DNA of 64,000 nt from Benincasa hispida (taxonomy: Eukaryota > Streptophyta > Magnoliopsida > Cucurbitales > Cucurbitaceae): NCBI RefSeq assembly GCF_009727055.1, contig NC_052349.1, positions 31,414,262-31,478,261 of the forward strand, written 5' to 3'. The stretch's first letter is position 1, and each line of letters opens with the position of its first letter. Of this stretch, positions 38,795 through 48,776 are shown one piece after another. The notes under the pieces were generated by a model, which worked only from the letters and a program-made list of their open reading frames with translations, had not been told where the DNA came from and did no database searches. The translations under genes and the position numbers were made by a program.

Positions 38795-39440
38795 TCACAA
38801 CATTTTTGGAGGGAACATAGTTGAGTATATATCTGCATTCTCCACTGCGAAACCCCAAAACGATTCCGATAAGGAAGCATAATTCATCAAGCGAACCATG
38901 TCCAACAAGGTCCTATTTCTCTTCTCCGCTACCCCATTTTGCTGAGGTGTACCCGACGCTGAGAGTTGAAAAACGATTCCATGTTCTATCAAATAGTCCT
39001 GGAATGCCGAGTCCAAAAACTCTCCACCTCGATCCAATCGAAGTGTTTTAATCCGTTTATCCAATGCGTTTTCAACTTCAACCTTGAACTCTTTGAACAT
39101 TTCAAAGGATTCATACTTTTGTTGCATAAGATAAACATACCTGTACCTGGAGTAATCATAAGTAAAACTGATAAAATACTCATAGGCACCTCGGGCTCGC
39201 ACATTCATAGAACTAAAAAGGTCAGAATGTACTAACTCAAGAGGCTTCTTAGCCCTATAACCTTTTCCAGTAAAAGGTCATTTAGTCATCTTACCCTCAA
39301 GGCAAGACTCGCACACTGGTAAAGAATTTTCTTCTAACTCACTTAGAAGTCCATTCTTCACCAATCTCTCAATCCTATTGAGATTGATGTGCCCTAAACG
39401 ATGATGCCAAAGTTAGCCATTTTCTTTTGGAGAAATTCGT
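38795..39440 (-). pseudogene. Copia GAG-pre-integrase and integrase core
   Basis: GAG-pre-integrase reads HRLGHINLNRIERLVKNG and CESCLEGKMTK with a stop. The integrase core follows: FTYDYSRYRYVYLM, LRLDRGGEFLDSAF, SASGTPQQNGVAEKRNRTLL and MNYASLSESFWGFAVENA. The catalytic Asp/Asp/Glu surroundings (TYDYSRY, RLDRGGEF, NGVAEKRN) are recognisable. The frame ends at 38795 with further stops. Confidence 0.85.
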
Positions 39441-39609
39441 CGACGTTTTGATTGAGTTATGACAGTTCTAAACAATTCAGTATTATGGAGGGAATTAATG
39501 GCTAACGACCTTAGCACATATAAATTCGATTCCAGATTTGCAGTACAAATAAAAACACTATCTTTAAGAATAAATGCTTTATCCACATTAAAGGAGACAG
39601 TATATTTAC

Positions 39610-39647
39610 CTGTCTCTTATACACATCTAGATGTGTATAAGAGACAG
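39610..39647. other. Nextera mate-pair junction adapter in the assembly (artefact)
   Basis: 38-bp perfect palindrome made of two Tn5 mosaic ends, CTGTCTCTTATACACATCT followed by its reverse complement. It is the known circularisation junction adapter of Nextera mate-pair libraries and not plant DNA. GTATATTTAC occurs directly on both sides (39600-39609 and 39648-39657). It breaks the protease frame of the reversed Copia element. Confidence 0.95.
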
Positions 39648-39910
39648 GTATATTTACATTGCAATAAACACTTTACAGAAATGAGGTTCCTTTTTAGTTC
39701 GGGAATAATATATACATCATTCAAAACAAAAAACCTATTATGTAAAGCTAACTGGAGCCCTCCCACTGCCACAGCTGAGATGATGTGTCCGGTGCCTAGT
39801 CGCATCGTCATCCCACCAGCCTCCAACTGTCGCTAAGATCTAATCCCCTGAAAAGAAGAACAAACGTGGTTAGTGGCGCCCAAATCAATTGTCCAGGCTG
39901 AATCATCATT
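39617..39910 (-). pseudogene. Copia aspartic protease region, broken by adapter
   Basis: Reads AWTIDLGATNHVCSSFQG, stop, RQLEAGGMTMRLGTGH and IPELKRNLISVKCLL. The catalytic DSGA box appears as DLGA. The adapter at 39610-39647 then breaks the frame; beyond it the expected protein continues (VSFNVDKAFILKDSVF to about 39430). Confidence 0.75.
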
Positions 39911-39937
39911 CTCCACTAAACAAGTTTAAAAAACTAG

Positions 39938-40340
39938 TAAATCATATTTACCTTTATTGGCCTTGGCCTTAGCCTTGGCTGCTTTCTTCTCTTTTAGATA
40001 TAGAGGACAGTTCCTCTTCCAGTGTCCATCCTGGTCGTAGTGGAAACACTTTCCCTTTTCATCCGGTGGATGCCTCCTTAGAGCGATAGGCGGTGGGTTA
40101 GCAGACGCTTTCCCTTTTCCCTTACCACCCTTCTTCTTCTTCCCCTTTCCAGAGTTAGAAGTAGAAGGTGTAGACTTCGTTCCTGAGGTCGAACCTCTAT
40201 GGAACGTCCTGAAGAATGAAGCAACATTTGCCTCACCCTTCTCCCTCTCGTTACTTTTCAGTAAAGATTGGTAGGCCTGCAACTCGTTGAGGAGAGTTGT
40301 AAGGTTATATTTCACTTTGTTAAGAATCATATTACTAACA
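39938..40340 (-). pseudogene. Copia gag C-terminus with altered zinc knuckle
   Basis: Reads KVKYNLTTLLNELQAYQSLL, then a Lys/Gly-rich linker and a zinc knuckle CFHYDQDGHWKRNC. In the CX2CX4HX4C motif the second Cys is Tyr. The N-terminal gag is missing: the frame runs almost directly from the primer site. Ends YDLLVF before a stop. Confidence 0.75.
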
Positions 40341-40387
40341 AAGTGTAGGAAGCTCTCCAACAAAGAATGTAGGATTATGCTAACCTG

Positions 40388-40399
40388 GCTCTGATACCA
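40388..40399 (-). other. Primer-binding site of the reversed Copia element
   Basis: GCTCTGATACCA on the plus strand, that is TGGTATCAGAGC on the minus strand, two bases from the LTR end. It fixes the element's direction. Confidence 0.9.
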
Positions 40400-40401
40400 A
40401 T

Positions 40402-42537
40402 TGAAGGATCTCTTAACGAAGAGTTCCATGAGCACTTCGGATCTCTCCAATTTCACCGTGACCGAAATATACCATATACATTCGAACATACAGTTATGCA
40501 AATATACAGTAATTAATGACATGCTTTGAACAATAAAAAGTAAGGGAAATAGTTCTTATACCAGTTGAAGATGCTCTTCAAGCTTCGGAACTCAACGCAA
40601 TGGAAGATCTTTACCCGATCAACAAACGCCCAACAAATACGTCGGCTGCAGCCACACGAACAACTGCAAACAAATGAATGCAGCGGGGATGGCACCACCA
40701 GAAAGGAGCCCTTGGTATTCTCGGCGTGAGAACCCAAAGTGTGGTCTTTGGTTTTGGTAGAGGTAAGAGAAAGAACTGATCGTCTAGACGATAAGCAAGT
40801 GAGAGAGAATAGAAAGCTATCGCATAGCTAGATGCTTATCGTTTAAGAACTGATCGTCTAGACGATAAGCAAGTGGGAGAGAATAGAAAGCTATCACATA
40901 GCTAGATGCTTATCGTTTAGAAGAAACTACACTTTACTGAACGATCGTTTAGGAAAAGGTAGACGATCGTTTAGCAACCATGACACACTATACGATGGTT
41001 TAAGAAAGCTATCCATCGTTTAGGAATTAGCGTGCGATCGTTTAGGCGCGAAGTATGTGATCGTTTAGGCGTTTAGCGACTATCGTATAGGCTCTCGACT
41101 TATGTGACCGTTTACGTTTTCACACCAACGCCAAACTTTTTGAACTTTTTCGAAATGAAATAAAATTTCATTTTTATTTTTCGGTTACAATAACGACGCA
41201 ATTTTTCCACTAACGCACGCCCGAGAGAGTTTTTAGGTTAATTATCATATAATTAACCAATTAACTTATTAATAAATATAATCATAATATATTTTTACCC
41301 TATAGTTTGATATCACATATCTACTATAGCAATTTCTCCTCTACATGATATAAATCATATTTATATCTAATTTACTCCAAAATAATGTATCACATGCATT
41401 TAGCCAATTATATCATATATAATTAACCAGTCCAATTATATCATATATAATCTAACTACCTTTTGTCAATTTGAACATTTCAAATTAATTCAAACACTGC
41501 TTCTCGACTTTATCCAAGCTACCGAGGGGACCTAATGGACCTGTGGCTCGAAGCTCCAACGGTCCGTGAATAGCTGACTAGACTCTTTAGCCATGAGATC
41601 CACCATCCGTTAACTGTCAGACATTCCACTAAAGACCAATAGCTAAACTCTTCTTACCAATGATATATTTCTATGTCCATCGGATATAACGAATCATGAA
41701 TACGATGACCCTTCACAAATGCTCATAAGTAAAGTTGGGGCAAATTACTGTTTTGCCCCTATAGTTACATCTCACTCCTTAAGTATCACTGATTCCTCTA
41801 ATGAACAATACAACATAGTCCAACTATGTGTGAACACCTCTCGGGCCAAGAGAAGATGTGTGGCGCCACATTGCTCAAGCCCCAGAATCAACCCTTAAAG
41901 GAGCTATCTATCTACTTACCCCTACTTTGGAGAAGAAGTGAATTCCATCTTGTGTAGCTGAGTTTCCAGCTCCCAAATCAGACGAATCCTCAAAATGGTA
42001 GGTTTGAATCGATGACCTGGCCACTCACACCCAGACAAATCAAAGGATCGCTCTCAATGGCAGGAGTTCCCAACTCACTCAGGATTGAGGTCATGTTACC
42101 TATGGTCATCATAGTGAAGTGAAGTCTCTGTCATAAACGGTGTTATATAACGAGACGTTAACACTTCGTAGTCAGGTCTTATACAAACTCTTTGTATAGG
42201 ATGCCCCTGCTCGCATGTCCCTAACACGAATGATCAGGATCAGACCATCTGTGAAAAGTCACAAATTTGTGACCATTCTACAAAGCGGGCTGCATCCATA
42301 GCATTACCAGGATAAGGTTTCCCTTCTATATCCATATACTACAGACCATTTTGGTTATCACTCAAAACATGATCAATTTGTATATCACCACATACATGCT
42401 TAAATTACATATAGATAACCAGAGATTTTAAGTTTATTGGTTTGTGGTAAAGCAAATAAAACATACAACTGAGCAAAATACAAGATGTGAAGTAAAATAT
42501 CATATATTATACAACACAAGCGTTCGTACAAACTAGT
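40402..42537 (-). repeat. 5' LTR of the reversed Copia element (outer end truncated)
   Basis: On the minus strand ends GATCCTTCA at 40402, next to AT and the primer site. Homologous to 33022-34825. Holds an ACGATCGT array (40770-41115), with a tandem copy of a stretch of about 80 bp at 40768-40930. The outer end stops at about 42537, short of the TG terminus. Confidence 0.75.
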
Positions 42538-42714
42538 ATTCCTGCAAAGAAGAACAAAGGGAAAGGGAAGAAGAAACTCGCTGGCAAGAAAAACAAGAAA
42601 AACGTTGCAGACAAAGGAAAGTGTTTCCATTGCAACGAAGAAGGGCACTTGAAGAGAAACTGCCCTCAATACCTTGCTGAGAAGAGAGCAGAGAAAGCTA
42701 AACAGGAAAACTAG
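42538..42714 (+). pseudogene. Gag tail with zinc knuckle of the gag-only Copia element
   Basis: Lys-rich stretch, then an intact CX2CX4HX4C knuckle CFHCNEEGHLKRNC and PQYLAEKRAEKAKQEN before TAG (42712-42714). The knuckle would bind RNA in the capsid. The start of gag is lost at 42537, where reversed LTR sequence joins. Confidence 0.8.
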
Positions 42715-43353
42715 TTCCTGAGGACCACTTGTTCAGCTTGACCAGTGGGAGAAGTTGCTGCTTGATCTTACTTGCTTTTGTAATCTTGTAAAGAACATAA
42801 TGTATATATTTTTGTTGTAAATGAAATGTTCATTTTCAAAATTTGTGTTTGTTCTATCTCATAGCAACTTTTGTTAAGAATCAAATTGTTAAAAGTCATT
42901 TGCAAATATTCAGATATTAAAAAACCGCTAGATTAGAGTATAGAAAGTTTAAAGATTTCTAGATCTGACCGTTAACAAAAAGTTGTTAAGACAGGTTAGA
43001 TGCGTCTTACTTAAAGAACTGAGAGTACCTCAATGTAGTGGGAGGAAAGTATGATTTCCTGGTCATTATTGAGAATTAGATGCATTCCCCATATAGTTTA
43101 ATTAAAAGACTATTGTACACTAACATGTTTACAATGATTCTCTCAGTTAACGTGTTTGAGATCACCTAGTAAGACTAGGAACACCAGGTTAATAACCTAG
43201 GGCAAGTGGGAGAAATATCGAGTATGGGATACCAAGAGGATAAACCATGGGTATGAGATACCCTAGTTTATTATATTTCTCTATAAAACTCAGAAACTCA
43301 ATCTTGTATATTGGATATATAAGTTACCACTAGAGTTTTAGTCCAAGTGGGAG
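42715..43353 (+). other. Non-coding segment and polypurine tract of the gag-only Copia
   Basis: Runs from the gag stop to the polypurine tract AAGTGGGAG (43345-43353), with an earlier GGCAAGTGGGAGA copy near 43202-43213. No protease, integrase or RT motifs were found, which supports a gag-only element. Confidence 0.65.
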
Positions 43354-43355
43354 TT

Positions 43356-44369
43356 TGTTGGGTTTTATGTCCTAAAACTCGTGGTTTGTAAATAGTAGAA
43401 CTTATTCAGAAAATTCAATAAGCTGTCATTGAATATATTACTTATTAGAAATCCGATTTGACTATTACATGAATACTTGAACTTTATGTGGAAACATAAA
43501 AATGGACCAGGTTCGAGTAAATAGTAAAAAATGATCTATAGTATATGAATAAGGTTGGGTGCCTTATTCTGGTAACACTATTGGATGTGGCCTACTCTGT
43601 AGTTGTTACAAAGAGTTGTAAAGTGCTACAAACGAAGTGATCCTAATTCTTACATGTTATGACATGAGGAGTGGGGGCGTCCTATGTAAATGAGTTTTGT
43701 ACAAGATTAGACCACAAAATCAGTCACTCTTACTTTATAACATTGTTTACTATTTAAGACTGACTATTTTAAAGCGATGACCTAGATAACTTGACCTTAA
43801 TCCTGAGCTAACTATGAACTCTTGTTTGTTCGGGATTATCCTTTGATCTGAAAATGGTGAGAGTAGTCTAACAACAATGGTTTTTCCATTGTCTTCTTCC
43901 TACTAGCTCACAAACAACCCACCTTAAACTCTTCATTAAACTCCAAGTATGAGCTGCATCTCATGCAGTCATCTTCAATGCATGATAGTCTACAATATAT
44001 TGTGTAGATTGGAGTGAATTTGAGGAAATGCAATCAGTAGATTTTTTTTGAAAAATTGGTATGAAGAAGGTGTTCTTCAAAGTGGGTTGCTGCTGTGTGA
44101 GTTTTTCTCCATATTCCCTTAATTCAAGCTTATTTTGAGTCACACAACTCAATCTAGAGCACCAAGAGGATAGTAGGGAAAATCTTGAGGTGGTCTACAA
44201 CAAGATTCAGAGAGATTTGCAGCTGGAATCAAGCTTTGAAGAAGTTCTACAAAGGTATGATTTGAAATCCATTTATTTTTGCTATAGCATGCTTTAGTTT
44301 TTGCCAACATTAATGAATTAGAGTGCTTATCAATCCATCGCTTCTGCTGCATGCTGATACAATCCAACA
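43356..44369 (+). repeat. 3' LTR of the gag-only Copia element
   Basis: 1,014 bp, TGTTGGG...CCAACA, colinear with 27433-29278 but with about 830 bp deleted after the GGTGAGAGTAGTC segment (junction near 43867). Confidence 0.85.
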
Positions 44370-45169
44370 GTGTGGTCTCGCCAAATCTTGAAGTTAGGTG
44401 AAGTTTTGGGTGAGTTGGGCACTGTTTTTGGGTTTCTTGGATATTTCTGGTTACCCATTAGGTATTGGTTAAAACTCATGATTTATTTTCGATCTAGGAG
44501 GTTGGAATTGAAACCTTTAAGCATTTATAGTAGCTACCTAACAACATTAAGGAGTGATTTTGGGAGATCTTGGTAATTATTTAAGACTAAAATTTTTCAA
44601 GGATGTGCAAATTAATTATTAATGCTAAAACTTGGGTTTTGACACTTAAATTTTGGTGTTTAGTGTTGGAGAAGAGTCGTTTTTTAGGTGATAACGTGGG
44701 TTTGAATCTAACCATACTTTGGGTAAGAATAATTGAAATTATTTGAAATTAGTTTGGAAATATTTAGATATTTTGGTGAATAGAGTTAGGATTCTAAAAT
44801 AATTTTATGGATGAAATTGGGATTTGTGGTTAAAGCTAGAATTTTTGCCTTATATCCTAGAACCTATCTTGAAGCTTGGGAAAAGTTAGAAGAAAGATCA
44901 CTTTACTTGACTGAATTCTAATATTTGGACTTACAATCTGAGGTAAAGTGTCTTACTACTGGTTCACTTACGAACCAATTGTCCCAACCATATAATGATG
45001 AAAAGATTGTTTTATTTAATGTTATGGACTATTTTGACTAATATTTTATGACATGATGATTAAAGGTGTTCTGGTAATTTTTTCATGAGTTTGACAGTGA
45101 TTATGATAAAGGATATATATGTGGACTAATGCATGCTAAGTATTTATGGTATTTGTTAACCTTTTTATT

Positions 45170-45470
45170 TAGGCGGTGTACACTTTAGGACTGATTGTGT
45201 ATTCCTTCGGGTTTACACCTATGACTATTTTGTGTGTTCCTTTAGGTTCACACCTAGGTCTGTTTTGTGCACCATCGGGTTCACATTTATGATTGCTTCA
45301 TGTACCTTCGGGTATACACCTATGACTGATGCGTGCTCCCTCGGAACCACACCTACGACTGGTGTGTGTACCTTTAGGATATATACCTATGATTGATATG
45401 TGTTCCTTTCGAATCACATTTACGACTGATTTGTGACCCTTCGGGTTCACCACGACCAATATGCTATGAG
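45170..45470 (+). repeat. Degenerate tandem repeat in the Gypsy LTR
   Basis: About six to seven units of roughly 45 bp built on TTCGGGTTCACACCTATGACTG. Copies have diverged. The minus-strand open frame across it (45298-45504) is a repeat product. Confidence 0.75.
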
Positions 45471-45925
45471 TTGTACACTGATACCTAGATAGGAAGGTTA
45501 ACATGTTTACCTAGAGGGCCCAGTATGGGTCACTTATCGAGTATTTCGTACTCACCCTTTCTTATTCCATGTTTTTTAGGTTAGAATAGGAACGAACTGG
45601 CGAGTGACAAGAGAGACCTGTGACCATGACATATGGGACAAGAAAATTGCTTCCGCTCAGTTTTTGCTTTCAAGTTATTCAAAATTTTGATTTGGAACTC
45701 GATGTTGGTCAAAGAATTTTATTTTTTTTTCTAGCTGTTTTAGGGGCCTCGAACAATTTTTTTTAGTTGTTTGTTTATTTGTTAAATGTTATAAATTGTT
45801 TTGGAAGTTGTCTTTATTGTTTTAATGAATTTTTCCTCAATGGTCAAAACACTTGGGTTTTAAATGTGCATTTATGAGTAACGATCCTTCTTAGAGATAT
45901 CGAAAAGTTGGGTCGTTACATAGAA

Positions 45926-47267
45926 TTTTACAATATTATAAATTTTGTTTAGTAAGACATACATTTAGGTTCACTTTAATATTTTACAATTACGATAATT
46001 ATATAATAATATAATTTAGTGGGATTTGACGACATCATTTAAAAAGAATGACGTGAGTGGAAAATAATAAATTTGCGCAACATATGAATGATAGAAACAA
46101 CCTATATTGCTATTAATTTTGCATCGAGACTTATGTATATTTGATAATGTAAATGTTTTATGAATATTTTTTTTAATATTTTAATACATGCCATATACCT
46201 TTTATTTTACATAATCAAATATATTTAAACTATAAATTAAGAGAATATGTAAGGGAAAAAAATACAAGAAATGATTATCAGACAAGTTTTTGTTTCTACT
46301 TTTTTTTTTTTAGTGACAAGAAAAATGCTGTCTCTTATACACATCTAGATGTGTATAAGAGACAGATATAGAACGAACATACCAATGGACTACTGTACTT
46401 AATTTCAATAATATCTCTAAACTGTCAAATATCACAATAATAACTTTAAACTTTCAAAACGAGTTTAAAAATGTTATTACTGTTTGAACTTTCTAAAGTT
46501 ACATTAATATTCTTGACGGGTTTAAAAAATAAGTTGAAAAATGTCCTTATTCATTAATTTGTACCCATCACTCACCTCTTTCATTTTTATCTCTCATATG
46601 CTCCAACCTATAATCTACCACTTTTCTATTTACTCTCGATGTTTTTTAAATCTCCTTACTCTAGTATTAGACATAAAATTTAACTTTATATTAAATAGAT
46701 CAATTAATTTAAAAAAAAATTTAAATCTATATATGTTTGGAGCTTTTAGACACAAACTAAAATGTCCGTCAACAATACAAATTTTAAAATTGAGAGATTT
46801 TTAGATATGAGCTTCAAAAGCAAATAAGAAAGGAGTTTTTGATAACCATGTCATTTTTAAGTTTTTAGTTTTTAATAACTATGTTTGTTTAACTTTCTCC
46901 CAATTTCCCCCAATTTCACAGTATGGTTTTTCCTCTGGTTGAAGAAAGGTTTAGAATTTAGAATTTTGAAATTCTAATGGAGAAAATAGGTGACAAACCA
47001 TATAAAAATTTATTGGTACAATAAAAATAGACGTAGGTAATTATAAATTTACTTTTTTTAAAAAAAAAATCAAACGAAATCTTATACGTACCTATCTCAT
47101 TTAATATATTATCAGAGATAAAACTAGATCTCCTATTATAATATGTGTACAAGAGAGATTGCTATTCTGACAAAATGCATAAACAATGCCCAAAATTTTG
47201 TAATTATATAAACATGATTATTTTTATTCCTACGAATTAAGTGGGATTCTAATTTCCATAAGAAACC
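45926..47267. other. AT-rich intergenic DNA with a second adapter
   Basis: Apart from the adapter at 46328-46365 no feature is recognised. The open frame 46541-46804 is low-complexity and has no domain. Confidence 0.5.
46328..46365. other. Second Nextera mate-pair junction adapter (artefact)
   Basis: Same 38-bp palindrome of two Tn5 mosaic ends as at 39610. Here the flanks (GAAAAATG on the left, ATATAGAACG on the right) show no duplication, so the two sides may not be adjacent in the real genome. A poly-T run lies just to the left (about 46302-46311). Confidence 0.95.
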
Positions 47268-47721
47268 CTAAAATGGAATCAAGCCAATGAACCAATCCAT
47301 TACATTGATGGGAAGCTTCACAAGGCTGATTGACAAATTTGAAATTACAGCAAAACATACACAGCAAGGGCAAATGCAGCTCAAAATGGACCTATACCCA
47401 ATTATCAAAATCATAAAAATAAGTCAAAATCCAAAACGTTACTATACATGTAAATGCTTAATGATCGAGAAGTTAAATTAATACATATATTTAGATTACA
47501 AGTCGAACATTGGAAAATCTTTATGCATTCATTTAATTTGGAGAAAGTTAGAAGATTTTATTTTATCAATAGAGATATTGGAATGGTAAATCGGAAAAAA
47601 AAAAGATAAAGAAAAAAACTCACCAAAAGATCCAAAGAAGAGCACCAATGAAGGAGATAGTCAAGGAAAGAAGGGCAAAAGGAAGCCCTATCAAGAACCC
47701 TAATGGCCTGCAACATGCCAT
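47268..47721 (-). CDS. TAX: TAXIMIN-like small cysteine-rich peptide, two exons
   Basis: Exon 1 47721-47624 and exon 2 47391-47268, joined over a 232-bp intron with donor TTTTG/GTGAGT and acceptor GGTATAG. The 222 coding bases give 73 residues, the usual family length. Exon 1 starts [20 protein letters not shown], a hydrophobic segment that can act as signal or anchor. Exon 2 holds the CICPCCVC cysteine cluster and ends [15 protein letters not shown]. Plant TAXIMIN peptides share CRPLGFL.GLPFA, CICPCC and a VM.WF...IP end; they were linked to jasmonate-related specialised metabolism and, in Arabidopsis TAX1, to organ fusion during lateral organ formation. Arabidopsis members end in IPC; here the last Cys is replaced by Phe, so it may be a diverged paralogue. 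No disabling change is seen. Which paralogue it is cannot be told. Confidence 0.9.
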
Positions 47722-48506
47722 AATTTTTTAGATAAAAAAAATTATAACCATTTTAAGTATTTCAATTTCAATCTTTTTTTCCTTTTTTTGGGATCTTTTT
47801 GTTTGTCTATCAAATGTGAGCTTTTTGGGAGGGAGGGATTCCATGGAAGTTTGGTGCAGGTAAGAGAAATAATAGGAACAAATTGTAAGATGGATAATTA
47901 AAAACAATTGTAGGATGGAGAATTTTTGTCTCAAATCTTGTCATTTTAAGGGTACAAAAAAGGACATTTATGTTTCGTTTGACAATGATTTACAGGTTCT
48001 GTTTGATAATAATTTGTCTTTTATCTTTTTTATTTTTTTGCAAATTTATAAATTTATAAACATTATTTTCAATAGTAAGTTTCTATGTTTTGTTATTCTA
48101 CTATCTCTTAATGTTTTGAAAAGTTAAAAAGATAAAAATAGTTTTTTAAAAATTTGTTTTTGGTTTTAGAATTTAGTTAGAAGTTCAAACGTTTCTTTTA
48201 AAACATGTGAAAATCATAATTGAAAATTGGATAGAAACAAATATAAATGTCAAAAATAGAAAACGAAAAACGAAATCGTTACAAAAGAAGCCATAATAGT
48301 TGAGATATACATGCATGCATCTACTTCTTCTAGCTCTGGTGTCAAAAGTTCAAATACTTACTCCATCCTTAATAAATTTAGATATAATTAGCTTAGATTT
48401 TGTATTGATAGCGATTTCATTTTTTGTTTTCTATTTTGCAATTTATGTTTTTTTTTTTTTCTCAAAACTCATCTTACCATGATTTTCATCTTTCTTATAC
48501 TTAATC
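47722..48506 (-). promoter_or_regulatory. Upstream region of the TAXIMIN-like gene
   Basis: Probable 5' UTR and promoter. A purine/pyrimidine run (about 47775-47800) and a short upstream ATG frame (near 47845) lie ahead of the start. TATAAATTTATAAA at about 48045-48060 is a possible TATA region. Beyond it the DNA is AT-rich with no gene. Confidence 0.35.
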
Positions 48507-48776
48507 GTTTGAGTTCTTAGGTCAAGTGCTAAATTAAAAAGTACACATTTTTAAATATTATATTTTTTAGTTTTCAAAAAATTGACTTCAGTTTATGAAA
48601 AACATTGGTATAAAGTTGATAACAAAACAAAGAAATAATGCTTATAAGCTAAATTTTCAAATAAAAAAGTGGTCATCAAACAATGTCTTAGTTTACTGAG
48701 TAAATGAATAAAAACACATATCATGCTTTTTTTAAAAAAAGAAAATAATAATTCACGATAGAATTTAGGTAAATTA
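48507..48776 (+). repeat. Direct repeat, copy 1
   Basis: About 270 bp starting GAGTTCTTAGGTCAAGTGCT; colinear with 50612-50878, with small indels and substitutions. Confidence 0.8.

Larger units (their letters stand above)
33022..42537 (-). mobile_element. Reversed Copia element with decayed gag-pol
   Basis: On the minus strand: 5' LTR (42537-40402), primer site 40399-40388, gag end, protease, GAG-pre-integrase, integrase, RT and RNase H pieces down to about 37260, interrupted by a plus-strand solo LTR (34977-37251), pol stop near 34935, polypurine tracts (about 34907-34923 and 34827-34836), 3' LTR (about 34825-33022). The 5' LTR lacks about its first 60 bp and joins gag of the outer element directly; the 3' LTR has an internal deletion of about 250 bp. 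No target duplication is visible. Internal deletions remove the first part of gag and parts of RT. Confidence 0.8.
27433..44369 (+). mobile_element. Gag-only (TR-GAG-like) Copia element with nested insertions
   Basis: 5' LTR 27433-29278, primer site TGGTATCAGAGC at 29281, leader to 30600 and 32565-33021, gag tail 42538-42714, about 630 bp without pol, polypurine tract GTCCAAGTGGGAG ending 43353, 3' LTR 43356-44369. GTGTG flanks both sides (27428-27432 and 44370-44374). The gag stop is followed by non-coding DNA up to the polypurine tract, so no pol of this element is present. The first part of gag is missing at the junction with the reversed element (33022-42537). LTRs differ by several percent and by a large deletion, so the insertion is old. 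Confidence 0.85.
25396..45920 (+). mobile_element. Gypsy-type solo LTR, split by nested insertions
   Basis: Begins TGTAACATC (25396) and ends GGGTCGTTACA (45920), so TGTAAC...GTTACA ends are inverted. Both outer sides carry TAGAA (25391-25395 and 45921-45925). After removing insertions about 2.2 kb remain: 25396-25907, 27242-27432 and 44375-45920. This size and ends are typical of Gypsy (Del/Tekay-like) LTRs with GTCGTTACA ends; no gag or pol of this family is inside, hence a solo LTR. Holds a tandem repeat at 45170-45470. Confidence 0.75.

Noticed and set aside
39600..39657. Real Tn5 insertion with target duplication
   Set aside because: Only two abutting mosaic ends without transposon body, in a plant genome; duplication is 10 and not 9 bp. 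Library adapter is the simple explanation.
39459..39836. 125-residue plus-strand open frame
   Set aside because: Antisense to Copia pol and contains translated adapter sequence.
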